Shown here piece by piece: positions 1 to 13,186 of a stretch of 64,000 bases of DNA. Made by a program: the position numbers and the translations under genes. The DNA is from Leptoclinus maculatus (lineage: Eukaryota > Chordata > Actinopteri > Perciformes > Stichaeidae), in assembly GCA_032191485.1 (NCBI GenBank), contig JAVDOI010000009.1:18581843-18645842 (forward strand). Direction: 5' to 3'. Below the pieces are notes generated by a model, which saw only the letters and a list, made by a program, of their open reading frames with translations, ran no database searches and was not told where the DNA came from. Within the stretch, counting starts at the first letter, position 1. Every line of letters begins with the position of its first letter.

Positions 1-354
1 TATTTGTGCTAAGTGTTGATCGCTCTGACAGTATGCCAATCGAGGCAAACCAACCACGTCTCCCCATTGGGAAATTACTGCCGGGGGTCATGACCGGCAC
101 CAAGGGGTCAAAATATTTACAGACAGGAAGCATCTACACACATTCATAGGATCAGAGAGAAAAGTGGATGCTCTGTCACGACCCGCGAAGATGAGAAATG
201 GGAAGTGTGAACAGAGGTGGAGAGAGGCTGCGGGGGGGCCGACAAGATGTCTCAGCAGGTGGACACTTTGCCTGTCAGTGGTGTGCCAAGCATATTGCCT
301 TCCCACGAGATATGTGTGTGTGTGGTGGTGGGGTGGGGGGTGCATTCACATGCC

Positions 355-375
355 TTTTAGAATGACATTCTAAAA
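355..375. repeat. Perfect short inverted repeat
   Basis: Two 10-bp arms, ttttagaatg and cattctaaaa, flank a single adenine. It follows a TG/GGTG-rich stretch (311-340). Possibly a remnant of MITE termini; no function is implied. Confidence 0.6.
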
Positions 376-834
376 GACATTTGTTCCCACATCTGCCAAA
401 GAAAGTCTTTATTTAAGCTAAACTGTAAATGTATTACATGCATGCACACGAGACATTCTTAAAATTATCATTTTGAACAACAAGCTATTCACCCGGTAAT
501 AGCAAAGGGTTGACAGTAAAAAGGCACACATATTAATATAAAGTGGCACGTTCAGCTGTGGATGCTGTCTTTCCATTAACGCAGCTCTTAAGAGGCACAA
601 AACTGCAAAGGTGTCTCACGTGTTTGTCTGTGGAGGAAGAGGCATCTATAAATACATCCTGCAATTCTTCAGTGACAGCAGCGGAAAAGGAAAGCAAAGT
701 TTAAAAAGAGGTTAGAGAGGAACAACATTAGTGTTCGCTAGACATGCAAGAGAGACAGACGCTGAAGACAATCTCAAACCTTTCTCTTGTCAAAAGTCTT
801 GAAACACCATGTGGAAGGATGTTAAACTCTAGAG

Positions 835-1475
835 TAGGGATGTCACGAGAACCAATACTTTGGTAACAAGTCTATACCAAAATTCTGAAAACGTGACCAT
901 ACTTGTTCTACGGGGACCAGGGCTCGAGACTAATAGCGTCCCGTCCTTACGAAATAAAATGTCCCAGATAATGCTACACTGTGAACAACAAATCTGTGTA
1001 GAAATCTGCAGATGGAGAGCTAGCTAACGTTAGCTGATAGCAGTTAGCTGTTAGCAGCACATGTCCTGCATACATAACGGGGCTAACCGCTAACGTTCGG
1101 AGGTCGCATTGAGTAACATTAAGATGCGTTCAAGCTCTATCCAGTAAAAGTCAGTACATTATAACCTTATCATGATGTGTTCATATGTTCAAAAACCAAT
1201 ATTGGGATTTTATGAGATAGTTGAAAGAGAAAATTGCACTTTATAATGTAAACATAAAATCCTTTTTTTATTGGCGCCTTTTGTGTTCAGTTCAATGTTC
1301 AATTAGTTCAATAAAAGCTGGAAATCATTTCCTTTCTTTCTTTTAGTTCAACAAGCAATTTGTTGTATTTTAGCAGTATACTTTAATATCAGTTTATTTA
1401 ACACCAGTAATATCATTATTGTGATATTCAGCGACGCTATGGCATATTCTCCTCATATCGTGGTGCCCTATTCCA
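835..1475. mobile_element. Degenerate non-autonomous DNA element with TAGGG ends
   Basis: The left end starts tagggatgtcacgagaacc and the right end finishes tcatatcgtggtgcccta, whose reverse complement also begins TAGGG. The interior is AT-rich and has no coding capacity. At 918 a second terminus-like string, cagggctcgagactaa, resembles the ends of the nested hAT at 14021, suggesting another insertion whose right end is lost. No convincing target-site duplication was seen. I recognise the family only as a common teleost repeat; the superfamily is not certain. Confidence 0.45.
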
Positions 1476-4400
1476 AATCTGTCTCTTTGCATGTTACACA
1501 AGGGGATTCGCTGTGTTCACTAAGGGCTAATGTTGCCCTCTGTAAGCCTGACCCACTTAACGACAACCGACAGTAAAGTGACTGTGACAACCGTGTCAAT
1601 ACAAATGACGGTGAGCTTCAATATGCAGTAGCTGTGATGTGTAGAGGGATCAACTCAGCAAATGCCAAAAAAACGCTGTTCTCCACCATGAGGATTGTGT
1701 TTGTGTCTGCTTGATCCCTCATCTCAGTCCAGTGTTTCCATTTATGTGCTACATTTTCCCTTTAAGGTGTGTAAATGACTCCAGTTGCTCTGCTTCATGG
1801 GTTGTTGTTCTGTCTGGGATGTTGTGGTGGATCAGCTGATCAATCAAGGACAGTGTTAACAGGTTGGTCTCATTCTATCCTCTCAGCAGGGAGGGGCTGG
1901 GCTCTGTTAAGATGTAGGAGGACAGGTGAGCTAGTTCAGCAGGAAGCGATATTCTTTGATATTTGGTCTTCTCATTGCTATGGATGGGTGTCCACAGACA
2001 GAGTGAGATGTCAGCAGTAACTTTAGACATCTTGTATTAATGGTGTGTTCATTCTTCTGTGTGATGTGGAAGCTTGCTGGGTTCAGCTCACCCTTTACTT
2101 ACCTGGGCAGGTGGTATGTTCCGGTTAGGTCCAATGACTTTCAGTGGAGCAGTGTGAGAGGCTGCAGATTTTTTTAAGTTTTCTGTTGACAAACCAGTAA
2201 ACTTTCTTGGAGGGGCAGCTCCACAATCAGCAATTCAGTTTTTATGTGTTTCATCTTCTCTTTACCTTCAAAAGCAAACCTTGCCTTCTTTTCTGTTGCA
2301 GAAAAAAAGTAAATGTTGAGATCCTGTGTTATCTCACAGAGAGATCACCTGCTTTACTGTTAAATTACATTTTTGCTCTGCATCTGTTCATAACAGACTG
2401 CCTGTTTTTTTCTGTGCAGAGAGCCTTGGCAGCACAACAACACAGGAAAAGCAGAACAATGAAACTGGTCAAAGGCACATCTCCTTATCAGAGCAGATCT
2501 AAGAATTCCCACTGAGGGGTGAATCATTTTTACTTTCCAGCTGCTTCGAATTAGGAGGCATCTCTTATCTGGCTCTTGCAGCTCTTGATCTATTGCTTTA
2601 TGTTGACTGGAGAGCAATTTAGCTTTCAGTGAAGCTGAATGAGAGCCATGCCTTGGACTCGGGAGTGAGGGATGTTAAACTTGACAGCTTGGCTCTCCCA
2701 GTGGACTTCTGCTTTCAGGATGGCAAGATAGAGCAGTCATCACAGAGGCCTCTCACTTCTAACAAAGCATGAAGTAATGGACCTTTCTAATAGGAACATA
2801 CTCAAACAGATGCATCAGGCTAGCTCGGGTCAGCCAAGAGTGCTCGGACAGGGTAATGATGGTGGATGAAATCAATAGTGCAGTAGTTCTATTAGCAGCA
2901 ATGGTTCTGGAGGTAATACTTACTTTATCATTGTGAATACAAATTCTGTTTTAAATCTATTTGAAGTTTGAACTATTTTGTTCAATATACGCGTCTCAGT
3001 ATAATGAAATGTATACATAAGGACACATGCATAGTGTGTATCTTTGCGCCTCATAAACCATGTGCAGAACAAAGAACAAATTCAATTCTGTGCTATATTG
3101 TCAGAATTTAAGCTCAGAAAATGCACCGTGACTCAGCTTCAGCTGTACTCTGAGCAACAAGCCGACCTTTAGCTGGATACATAGGGTACTATGATGCACC
3201 TTTATATGTGGGTGTTTTAGTCTGAATCTGTGTTTGCTAAGCCCTCCATGCAAAGACATGTCACTATGTCACTTATAGTTTCACCCGCCGGGATACACCA
3301 GCTCACTGACTGCATGCCACACAGTCTCTATTTTCCAAATATCTCACATTAGTGTGATGATGCCAAAGGAAGCTGCAAGCAGACCAGCTGACAGTTGAAC
3401 TTTGAGAGACAGACATTGAAGGGACCTTGTGCCTTGTGGTGTGGAAGTAGGACACCCATGCAGTGACCCACTTCACATGTATTATAGATTCCATTAAAAT
3501 GTCAGCGTGTTCATGCTCAAGTGAAACGTCTCACCGCCCACATCCTCGTACACCGCGGCTGCCTCGCTCCTCTCTCCTCCTCTTCTCAACTTCTGTCATC
3601 TTTGCTGGTGTCTTGTCTTCTCTTTCAAATTAACTTGTTTTTATCATTTCGGTGCTCCCCGCCTCTTCGTTTCTACCCCCTCAGTTGTCACACAGGTACC
3701 CGTGCAGGCATACATATGGGCGTTCACACAGGCTCAAATACATGCACACGGTAACAGGCTCACTAGTCATCTATAATAAAGTGTAACCTGATCATATAGC
3801 ACTGTGGGCTACTCGAATAATTGTCCATTTTAGTTACTGTAGGTAATAGAGTTCTACAGGCATGAGTCCTAAAACCAGGAAATGAGTCAGCATGTTTACA
3901 CGTCCTGTTCTCTCAAAGTCGATGAGTTTTCTGAACGTGTTTTTGGTTAGATGTTTAAAATAAGGTCTGTGTTGAACACAAGCTGAAGAGATTTAAATGT
4001 TTAGTTTTACGATATTAAATAGGTCAGTAAATGCCCCTCTGGTGAGTTTAGCAGCTTTTACGTGTCCTAAAGTGTCTAGATGAGACGACTAAACGTCCTC
4101 ACTAGAACATGATAATGTTGCTGAACAAAACCTTTAAGAATCATAAATTGTTTGCCACAGAGATTATTTTCTACAATAGTCCAAAATTGGATGTTTGGGA
4201 ACCAGTGATGATGACTTCCTGCCAGCCGACATGAATACGTCATCCCTGCAGCTCTCTAAACACTCTGACTATGGACAAGGATATGTGTAATATAAATGTA
4301 GCAACATCATCATGCAGAAACCTACGTTAGCTTTAGAAGGGCTGGGGAAAACAGCATGTTGTCACTGAAACATATGAACTTTGACCAAAATGTAAATGCT

Positions 4401-6465
4401 CAGATTTGAATGCTTAAGGAACACCACTGGGTAGCTATATACGGATATAAGAACTAAATGAATGGACCCGCCGTTTAAAAGTTTACCTTACCTGTTAACT
4501 TTATGATGAACAAATACTGTATTTGCTTCTGTCCTTTACTGCCTCATCTGTGACTGATGTTCAGCAGCATCTTCCTAGGAGAATACTAACAATAAATAAT
4601 GACAGACATTTAATCAGTTTTTGTGCCGGAGGTGTTTGCAGTGCTTTTACATCCTCGAGTCGTGTGTTCCTCTTGGCCTGATACATTGAAGCTGTTTATT
4701 TCAGTTTATATTGTATATTCCTTCAGAGTGCAGAGTTTGATATCAGGGGAGATGAAGTCTGGGTTCAACAGTCCCAGACCTCCTGTTGTTGAGATTGAAT
4801 TTTCATGTGACTGGACATTAACCAGGAGCAGACTGGGGTTGAGGAGTAGCCTCAGGTGCTAGCGGGGTTAGCTTAGCTTCCATCGCTCCTCCCTCTCGAC
4901 TCGCGTTTGGTGCAGCAGGTCTGGCTGGGTGGTCGGGCCGTAGGTTGGCGATCGCCTCAAGGTCCGCTCCCCACGAATGAATCCGATCCGTTCTGAGTGC
5001 TCCAGTAGTAAAAACTAAGAGACGACAAATTAAGACAAAATTGTGGCGAAACTCATGGAAGCTACCGGCCGCAGCATTACATGCTTCACTCTTGACATAG
5101 AAAATAAATATTCACTGAACACGCTGCAATACGACGATTTTAGTGACTAAATCACTGAAAAGTGAGGGGTGCATGTCATTTAAAATTTCAGAGTAGTCTT
5201 TCTAGGCATATACTGCATGCATTCCTCCGTGTAAACAAGCGTTAATACATGAGTATGGAAGCAAACACACTCTCCTCACTGCACCTATTAAAGTGAACAG
5301 CTCAGAGATGTACGACCGGGTCCTCCCTCCAAAACAGCTCTTTTATCTCTGAAGATAATATCTCCACCGCGGACAGAACAGACTATTAACATTTTGTGCA
5401 GCAGGGGAAGCCATGACCTTAAACTGCTACTCTCAGAGCTGCTGTCCTCTCATCCGATCTGAACACGTGCACACAACAAAGCTGAGCCACATTTGTCCCG
5501 ATACCTCAGAACAAGAGCCACCCATCGTGAAGCGCTTTGAGGATATAGCGTCACCAATTCAAACGTTTGCAAGGATCCTTCCGCTCCTCTCTTTTCGTTC
5601 TTTCTGGTGCATGTTAAGTCTATACATGTAACCCCTTCCCTCCCTTCAGGTTGTATTGTAAAAAAGGACCCAAATCTGTGGCTCACACAAGCCTGAAGGC
5701 TGTGATCCTACTACACACACGTATGCTAAGCCCCAAGCCCTCCACCGTCCTCCACCCCGCATCGCCACCCACCTCCCTCATCACATACTCTGCATACCTC
5801 CCATAGATGCTAAAGATGGAAGCATTGCTGAAGTAGTTAGCAGCAGAGATGTGGCCTCAGACGGGCAGCTGTTCACACAGGTCGGTTTCAGGGCTGGGCA
5901 GCACAGATCGTGCCTTAGCTGGCCTGGATGGCAGTTGCTTGCCTGCCAGGGGGATTAACAGGGAGAGATGGACAAAGAAAGGGAGGGAGGGAGGGAGGGG
6001 AGAGAAAGAGAAAGAGGACTCGGTTCCAGCGGGGAACCGCTCGTGCTACAGGGCTGCAGGGTGATCAGGCTCAAGTAATCCGATGAGAGGTGCAACATGA
6101 GGAGTGCAGTAGCACCTTGTAGAGTGGCACAGTGATTTACTGATCAACACTCACAGTGTGACGCTTTGATTCGGAGCCTTTCTTCATCAGCCTTTCTCTA
6201 GCTGCTTAGATGTCCTTTTGTAGTGGACCTTTAAGGCCTCAGTAAGCTAAAATAGCATGGAGTCTGTGTCAGAAACAATCGGACAATCAAGCCAACTCAA
6301 CGTTTCCTCATTCAGCAAGATATCTTTCGAAAAGTTATTTTAATGTTTTTTTTGCATTTTCCTGCGAATGTCCAGCAACACAAATGATCAGTGCTCCTGC
6401 AGAACTGTGGTCTCCTGTGTGAAAGTCTGGTTTTTTTAGACCCACCTGTCCTTGACCTCCTCCAT

Positions 6466-6800
6466 ACCAGGCCGCAACCTCCGGTTCAGCCGAGTGAAGC
6501 CAATGCAGAAGTGTCCTAAAGCTGCATCCTCTCTAGTGACCAGCAGGGGGCGACTCCTCTGGTTGTATAGAAGTCTATGAGAAAATGACTCTACTTCTCT
6601 CTTGATTTATTACCTCAGTAAACATTGTAAACATGAGTTTATGGTCTCAATCTCTAGTTTCAAGTCTTCTTCAATACAGCATGATGTTCATTTAGTAAAT
6701 GATGGTCCATTTAGAGTCAAACAGACCATAACTGTAACTAACATAACTGTGATTGACAGGTTGCTGCCCTACCAGAGCCTACATGGCGTCTCTATATCAC
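6466..6800. repeat. Dispersed teleost repeat fragment
   Basis: The block runs from the 'ctccggttcagccgagtgaa' region through 'cagcagggggcgactcctct' to 'gtgattgacaggttgctgcc'. It matches my memory of a high-copy repeat in percomorph fish genomes. It has no reading frame or RNA-gene structure. Boundaries are approximate. Confidence 0.5.
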
Positions 6801-7079
6801 TCCTTTGCATTCCAGATATGTCTTTACCAAATAAAGTGGTTTTAATAATGTGGCTAAACTTGTCTTCAACCTGTCTGATTGTTTGACCTGTTGAACATTT
6901 TTTAGTGAGGTTGACACTTTTCAAGATCTGAGCAATCACTTTGGTGAGTACAGTGTTAATGTAACTGATACATCCAATGGCTGTAAGACTCAAGCTGTAA
7001 TACACGAGATTCAACATGAGACATAGTTTGGTCTTGACAAGTAACTAGTGTAGTTTGAAGTGAGACTAAAAACAACCCT

Positions 7080-7960
7080 TTGGTCGTTCCAACCACAGAG
7101 AGACCCCAGTGTGTTGTGTGTCTTAAAATACTGGCGGCAGACAGTATGAAGCCCACTACATTGAAACGACACTTGGAAACCCACCCCGATCATGTGAACA
7201 AGCACCTTGAGTTCAAAAAAATAAATTGGAAAACTGTCATGTCCAGCAGAGTCACTTTGTAAAAGCTGCATCTGTATGTCACAAAAAGCTTTTATTGAAA
7301 GCAATCAGAACAAAGTAAATCCACATCAATCATTGCTGGATATGTTATTTTCTTGTTCGAGAGAACCTGCTGTTAAATGTGGGGAAATATACGTTGTTTG
7401 CACTTAAAATAAATTAAATTCATTTTATTTACAAATGAATATGTCAGAAAGCAATTTACATGAAGGAATAGGAATGTGATCTATGTAGAGAAAGCACTGA
7501 GTAACTTCTTGTCTTTGATCATTATTCTATATGTAGAGAAAGCACTGAGTAACTTCTTGTCTTTGATCATTATTCTATATGTAGGATGTTTTATTTTCTT
7601 GCACACTAATTCAGTTTGAAAAACCTGTTAAATGGGGAAATGTAAGTTGTTGCACTGTTCCTAACTTTTAACATTTGAAGTTATTTTACTTGAAAATATA
7701 TTCAAGAATAAAATGAATTAATATGTCTGAAAGCAATCTAAAGTCCAATCTTTTTGGAAATTGATTTTGTTATTGCTATTTTTTTTTTCAGTAAAACAAA
7801 CTGAACAATAAACTGTGAAGTGGAAAAGTGAAGTGATATGTACTTATTTTAGAAATAAAAACTAATATGTTATAGAGTTTGGGGTGGGTGCGGTGGGGGG
7901 GCTTACAATGTTCCTATATCATCAAAGGGGGGCTTGACAGAAAAGGTTTGTAAACCACTG
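7080..7960 (+). pseudogene. Broken hAT transposase fragment with BED-type zinc finger
   Basis: An open frame at 7080-7262 reads ERPQCVVCLKILAADSMKP then TTLKRHLETHPDHV. This is a BED-like zinc finger (CxxC followed by HxxxH) of the kind at the N-terminus of hAT transposases and their ZBED/SCAND3-type relatives. The frame stops 20 codons later, and the long catalytic region of a working transposase is absent. At 7945-7960 the string aggtttgtaaaccactg looks like a right terminal inverted repeat of a Charlie-like hAT (CAGTGGTTT in reverse). I could not find the matching left end. Between them lies AT-rich sequence with a 48-bp tandem duplication. I read it as a dead, deleted copy. Confidence 0.6.
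7483..7578. repeat. 48-bp tandem duplication
   Basis: Two consecutive copies of a 48-bp unit beginning atgtagagaaagcactga are identical as read (7483-7530 and 7531-7578). A partial third copy (atgtag) follows. Identical copies suggest a recent duplication. Confidence 0.9.
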
Positions 7961-9660
7961 CATTACATGATCGATTTGCTCTAAATTCGAGTGACTCCAT
8001 TATTGTTTGGCACCGTAGAGAAATGGGTTGTATTGATCACCGCTGGTGCAGATGGCAGCAGAGACTCGCGGTCTGCTGGGACATTGGTCATGATGTTACT
8101 GGTCAGTGTTGATGGTGACACTTTCCAGGAGAAACATTCACACATGAAATGCTCCTCAGTACAGTTCACCACACTGGAGTGATGCTTCTTTGAAAGAAAG
8201 CAGGTCCTGAAATAGGATGGTTAAATATCTAACGAGCACACAGCAGCTGACTTCTGATGCAGTTGTTAGTGTGCTATTTTTTGACAGTAAGCTTCAGGGA
8301 AGGTAATTAAAGTAATCTGCAGTTACGCTGAGACGCAGCAAAGCATTTGATGGGAATTCTAAGTTGGCGATTACATGCTTGCTTTGCCAGAAAGCTCATT
8401 TGCATTTTAATTTGTTGGGTATTTTGGTGTGGCTGGCCTACCTGTGATGGTAAACTATGATGACAGAGCATTCCACAAGATCACTAGGCATTGCCCTCAG
8501 GAAACACCTACTGCTGTATTCTATTATTTGTATAAAGCACCACATGTCCCTGATCATACTGTCCTTTTGGGCAAAATGGAAATTTTAAAGCTGCATTCAT
8601 TTCCTTTTTTTTCAACCACTGTGGGACCGAGGAATACGACTAATGTGTTAGCAAAGAGACACCTTAGCATTCAAGTGTTTCTGGCCACCTGACAAATTTG
8701 TAGTCCAACATTTACTCCACTTTCAGCTCTGTTTTGGTCTCTCAACCACTGAGAGAAGCATCCAGCGTTTCATCTGCTAAACCAACTCTCTTCTCTTCAT
8801 TCGCTAGCTGCCAGAGACAAATTAGTGGACGGCCCCTTTCACACTGCACATAGTCCTTTCATCCATTCCTAACATGCAAATATTGATTAGTGCAGCTTCA
8901 AAGTCACACGTTCAACTTGTGTTAGTCAATGACTTTGAATGCCGTCTGCCATGTCAGTCATCTGGCAGCCTGTAACAGCCTGACCTGTGTTTCTAAGGCA
9001 TCGCAGGCATTTCAACATGTGTTGCCTAAACTTGTTCACGGAATTCCCATTTGTTTCCCCGACCGTCGAATGCGGAACGACTGGAGGACTGCTTTAAAAT
9101 ACACTCTCTAAAAAAAGCAGAGGAGTGATAAATATCTGCACACTGATAAAAAAAAAAGACTGCGCTCACAAATTGGAGTGCTCTCTCTGTTCTCTGGTGA
9201 CTTTAAATGTAACACCTGGACAATGAAAAAAGGTCGATTGTGCTCTGGTTCATTGTTTGTATTTTTTGTGGACCAAAGGAGAAACAAAAGAAAAACAATA
9301 AAAAAGAGCAGGCGTCTCTGAGAAGACCTATTAGCTGTAATGTGTCACTTTATATGACACTTTATTTATAGAAAGTCATGATTAACCTGCTTTGAGAGCA
9401 CTCCATGGATGTGTTCTTCTTATTTGGCCTACAGTGTTCATTTCCTTCTCTGTGCTATTTGTTGTTGTTACATCCTGTCACCATGCCTGTCAGCCTGCAT
9501 TCAGATTATATTCTGACCAATACAATATTCTATCAATCTACAGTAATGTCACTCAGACAATTTCCACTATAGATTCATGGCAGCTGGTTACTGAATAAAG
9601 TAATTTGGCGTTTGGATCAAATCAAACCTCTAATCCCCTCCCTTGATCTGCTCCGACTAG

Positions 9661-9810
9661 GCTCCACTCACCTCGGGGATCCGCGGGCCTCGTCGAACCC
9701 CAGCTCGCTCTCCTCCTCTCCACACACTCCCAGCGCCCTGGGCAGTGGCAGCTCTGATCCGGTGCTGAACGGAGGCCTGTGCTCCGCCGCGTACTGCAGC
9801 TCAGTAGGGG
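9661..9810 (+). CDS. neurl1: NEURL1 penultimate coding exon (Ser-rich linker)
   Basis: A pyrimidine-rich tract and acceptor ag (9659-9660) precede the exon, and a donor gtaggt follows at 9811. Read with two leading bases completing a split codon, it encodes about 49 residues rich in Ser, Pro and Gly, including SSPHTPSALGSGSSDPVLNG. It ends with one base of a split codon, which exactly fits the two leading bases of the next exon and gives glycine at the junction. Low-complexity Ser/Pro sequence is what separates the second Neuralized domain from the RING in NEURL1. The assignment rests on splice sites, phase and position rather than on a conserved fold. The exon start could shift if another acceptor is used. 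Confidence 0.7.
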
Positions 9811-10292
9811 GTAGGTACACCCGGATATGAGGAGATGCCGCTGCAGAAGCTCAGCATCAATCACACCACAGGGGGGGGCGTAGTGGAAACCATTATGGGA
9901 CAGTGAGCAGATGTCATCCTGCAGTAGTTAGGAACAATAGCCAGCACTTCATGGTCCCACTGCTGCTGCTGCTGGAGGTAGGGACGTGTTTGGTTATGTA
10001 AATGGACCTGATGCAACCCGTTACATAGTGCCAGACATAAACCTGATGAAAACGTCCTACACATGAGAAGTTGCCATTTAGTTTCACTTCATTAACTTAG
10101 CTGGATGTCGTTTTCGTGTGAGCTCATTACTTGTTGGATAGAGGGAGGTGTTTTAGATCTTAAATGCAAGCACAACGTAAGATTCATTTTGAATGTTTCT
10201 CTCTACTCGTGATAGATTTACTCATTTCATAAAAAACATACTGTTTTTCTGTGGCTGAGATAAAAAAAGATTTAATTCCAATTTCTCCACAG
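9811..10292 (+). other. neurl1: Last NEURL1 intron
   Basis: It runs from donor gtaggt to acceptor atttctccacag. It contains a small CTG run near 9958 and no other structure I can support. Confidence 0.7.
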
Positions 10293-10534
10293 GAACAAAC
10301 CCAAATTCACCAGTCAGCCTCCCCAAGTCACCCACGTTTCCATCGGGCCGCAGGCCTTGGTCCGACGAGTGCTCCATCTGTTACGAGAACCCCGTGGACA
10401 CGGTCATCTACGCCTGTGGACACATGTGTCTGTGCTACAGCTGTGGCCTCAAGCTCAAGAAGATGTCCAACGCCTGCTGTCCCATCTGCAGAAGGCAGAT
10501 CAAAGACATCATCAAAACCTACCGCAGCACGTAA
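10293..10534 (+). CDS. neurl1: NEURL1 terminal exon with C-terminal C3HC4 RING finger
   Basis: Neuralized-like E3 ubiquitin ligase, C-terminal end. After acceptor cag (10290-10292) and two bases of a split codon, the frame reads NSPVSLPKSPTF, then the RING beginning SDECSICYENPVDTVIYACG. The C3HC4 zinc ligands are visible: CSIC, CGHMC, CYSC and CPIC. The protein ends IIKTYRST with stop TAA at 10532-10534. This matches the end of vertebrate NEURL1, including the terminal KDIIKTYRS motif. The RING recruits the E2 enzyme; in the family it ubiquitinates Notch ligands (Delta/Jagged) and, in neurons, CPEB3. The RING is intact with no frameshift. Overlapping frames, including a 136-codon one starting at 10251, are shadows. 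NEURL1B is the alternative paralogue, but the neighbouring five-SH3 SH3PXD2A (rather than SH3PXD2B) favours NEURL1. Confidence 0.95.
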
Positions 10535-13047
10535 AGGGGACGGACAGACGGACTCCCTCCGAACAGCAAAATCAGGGGAAGACGTGTCTAAGTTCAGGAA
10601 ATATGAACTCTGGTACTTTAAATTTGGTTTATTCACAGAATTGTTTTGTTCCCTCGCATGACCTTTTCCAAAGTCGGTACCGCCTGGCTGGAAAGGTCTC
10701 TTGTCCCTGCAGAGGCGGCATATGAAGAGGTCGGAGGTTCCACTGAGAACCTTCTTCTAACCAGAAGCGTTTGCTCTCTGCTGGGATCTTGGAAGACTGT
10801 GAACGAGAGGACTGAAGAACTGAAACAATTCCAAAAAGGATTTCATTTGTTGAGCCATGTTTTAGGGACTGTCACCCCAATTTGCACCGAAGCAAACGAG
10901 TCACTTTGGGGCCGAATGTGTTGATAACCGTTCTCTCTGAGGACGACTGAAGCTCTGACTTAGTTCTGACAGGTTCTCACCTCAGTACGTCACAACTTGT
11001 GTCTGTGTGTTACTGAGCATTCAGTCTGGAGCGATGACGTGATGGAGCTCTGTGACTGTCGTGGTGATTATCAGTGAGTGATGTGCGTAGAGGTGGAAGG
11101 CGGAGCTGAGTATATTGATTAGGATTGTAACACCTCTTGTACTCGTATAATCTAATGTACCTTTATGGTAGTTCTATTGCAAATGTCGGTGGTAGCTATA
11201 TCGTCGTGCTAGCTAGCAGCTTGCTCTGCAATGTGGTATGTTGCACTGAAATCAGCATTGTCCTCTCAGAAACGCCCCGTTAGGGTAAAGACATTCATCG
11301 GTTCAAACAATCTCAGCAGCTCTGAATCTATGAAAGGAAACAGGAAGTGATTTTGGATTCTCCTCAGGGCCAACAATCTATTTACTATCCTCCCAAACTT
11401 TACCTATATCATGCCTAACACACTGTGAGCGCTCATGACGAATGGACAGGTGCTCTGAAATAGTTCCCATGACAACGCAGAGTCAAAGGATCGTTGCCAT
11501 GGTATCAGAAGCCACCACAGATGCAACACAGCCTCCTGCCTTAACCCAGAGGAGGTTCATGTTGGATGTGTCATTGATGTGGTTCCTGCCATTGACACAT
11601 TACCAAATAATGCTGTTGTGTGGCACAAAAGGTTCACTCAGAGGAGAAACAAAGCACACGCATCTAAAACAAATATTTTTGTAACATTTCCAATATTTAA
11701 CTACAATGTTTGATGACCTTTGTGACGGGCCTTTCACCAGCAGCAAAAAGCCCTTCATATTTTGAACATTTGTATGATTTCCACTACAAAATGTCTTGAT
11801 ACGTCCCCCAGAGATTTCACCTCCATAGACAGCAACTCAGCAGTAAGCCATAGCTTATTACAGGAGAGCCCAAGCTGAGAGACTGTTGTCTTTTTTAATG
11901 ACTCTACGTCCTCCTGTAGATGATCCACACACGGGGCTCAACCCTTTGCTGCTATGCTATTTGCCAGCTGCCCGCTCTGGGCGAATGCTGACAGTGATGT
12001 TTCACACGTCCCTCCTCCCACATTACACTTTGATTACGCTACTGCTTGAAGTGTTAATTCACATTTGAATGTTAACTTATGTATTTAGAGAGATTAATGA
12101 TTTTCATCAGTGTGCTTGATTTGAAACAAAAAAACAAAGAAAAAAACGTTTTGTCTGTTTGTTTGTTTTTCAAGTTTCCTCCTTATTGATAATCACGATT
12201 CAAAGATTTGTTTTCCTGTTTTTACATTCTTGTTCTCTAATAGTGAGAATATGGAGTTTCTTGTACCGTGCAGCAATAACAGATGTTGCAGTACACAATC
12301 AAAAGCCCGTTGCGTTGGGGTGCAAGATATGAACTCTTGAGTTTTGTAATTGATCTTCTTGTGTATTAACCTGTGTTAGGGAGCCCTACTACCCATTCTT
12401 TAAGTATATCTCTTGTCATTATTGGGTCTGGAAGCCATCTCTGAATGGTAATGATAAATGTCACTTTATAAAGCTACTGATTGTAATATTGTTCATGTTT
12501 AGGCCAGCGTTGCTCTCTGAGACTCAACCACGGCATGTTTTCTTTTGACACTCCGACCAAATTGAATCATTGATTATTTTGTTTTGTTTTTACATCACAT
12601 AAATGTAAGTCCTGGACTTTTTAAAAATGTACATCTATACATTTCTGGACCATATAAATTGATAAACACACAGCAAGCCAAAAACCATTTGGATTTCATC
12701 AGTATACATATACATACCTTTTTACTGAAGGTGTTTTTATTCTCTATTATTTGTTTGCATCCAGAATACTCCACAGGCTCCTTGAATGTAGCTGATCCTG
12801 TCATTGTACTATTTATTTGTCCATCACTGACGTGTGGACTAATTCCTCCAATCTAGCTTTTCCTGTGTTTGCTTCCTCTTTGTGTACGGCCAATCACACA
12901 GCAGCACGTTGAGAGATTCTCTCTGTAGATCTAAGTACTTGTTGTCATGCCTGAGTAATCTGTTCACTCTGTGTGAACATGGGGACCAACAGTAGACGAG
13001 CATCCGAGTGGAACGCTGTCAGTGTTGGTGTAGACTGGAACCATATA

Positions 13048-13081
13048 TATATATCTATAGATCTAGATCTATAGATATATA
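13048..13081. repeat. 34-bp perfect palindrome in the NEURL1 3' UTR
   Basis: It is centred between 13064 and 13065 on TCT|AGA, and 17 consecutive base pairs match outward. The core is ctatagatctagatctatag, flanked by TA runs. In the transcript it could fold into a long hairpin about 105 nt upstream of the AATAAA. Confidence 0.9.
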
Positions 13082-13186
13082 GACTCAACAGCCGAAGTAC
13101 TTTACAAACCTGTATTTTCTTTTTCTTTTGAAACATCACGTGTTTGTTCGTGAACGCTGTTCAGTGCGAGTCGGATGATTGTGGTG

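Larger units (their letters stand above)
1..9660 (+). other. neurl1: NEURL1 intron, partial, with interspersed repeats
   Basis: No exon-like block with flanking splice sites was recognised here. The two Neuralized (NHR) domains that make up most of NEURL1 are not encoded in this window, so they must lie to the left, beyond position 1. The stretch is AT-rich with scattered teleost repeats, which are entered separately. Open frames of 60-100 codons on both strands lack conservation or domain signal and look like chance. Intron status is inferred from the first visible coding exon starting at 9661 behind a good splice acceptor. Confidence 0.7.

Noticed and set aside
5849..6064. A frame ending in GREGGRGEKEKED
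   Set aside because: The composition comes from a GGGA/GAAA simple-sequence stretch near 5980-6015.
10251..10725. Overlapping + strand frames of 136 and 122 codons around the NEURL1 RING
   Set aside because: They lie in the wrong frames over the RING exon; the conserved C3HC4 frame with correct splice phase is the coding one.
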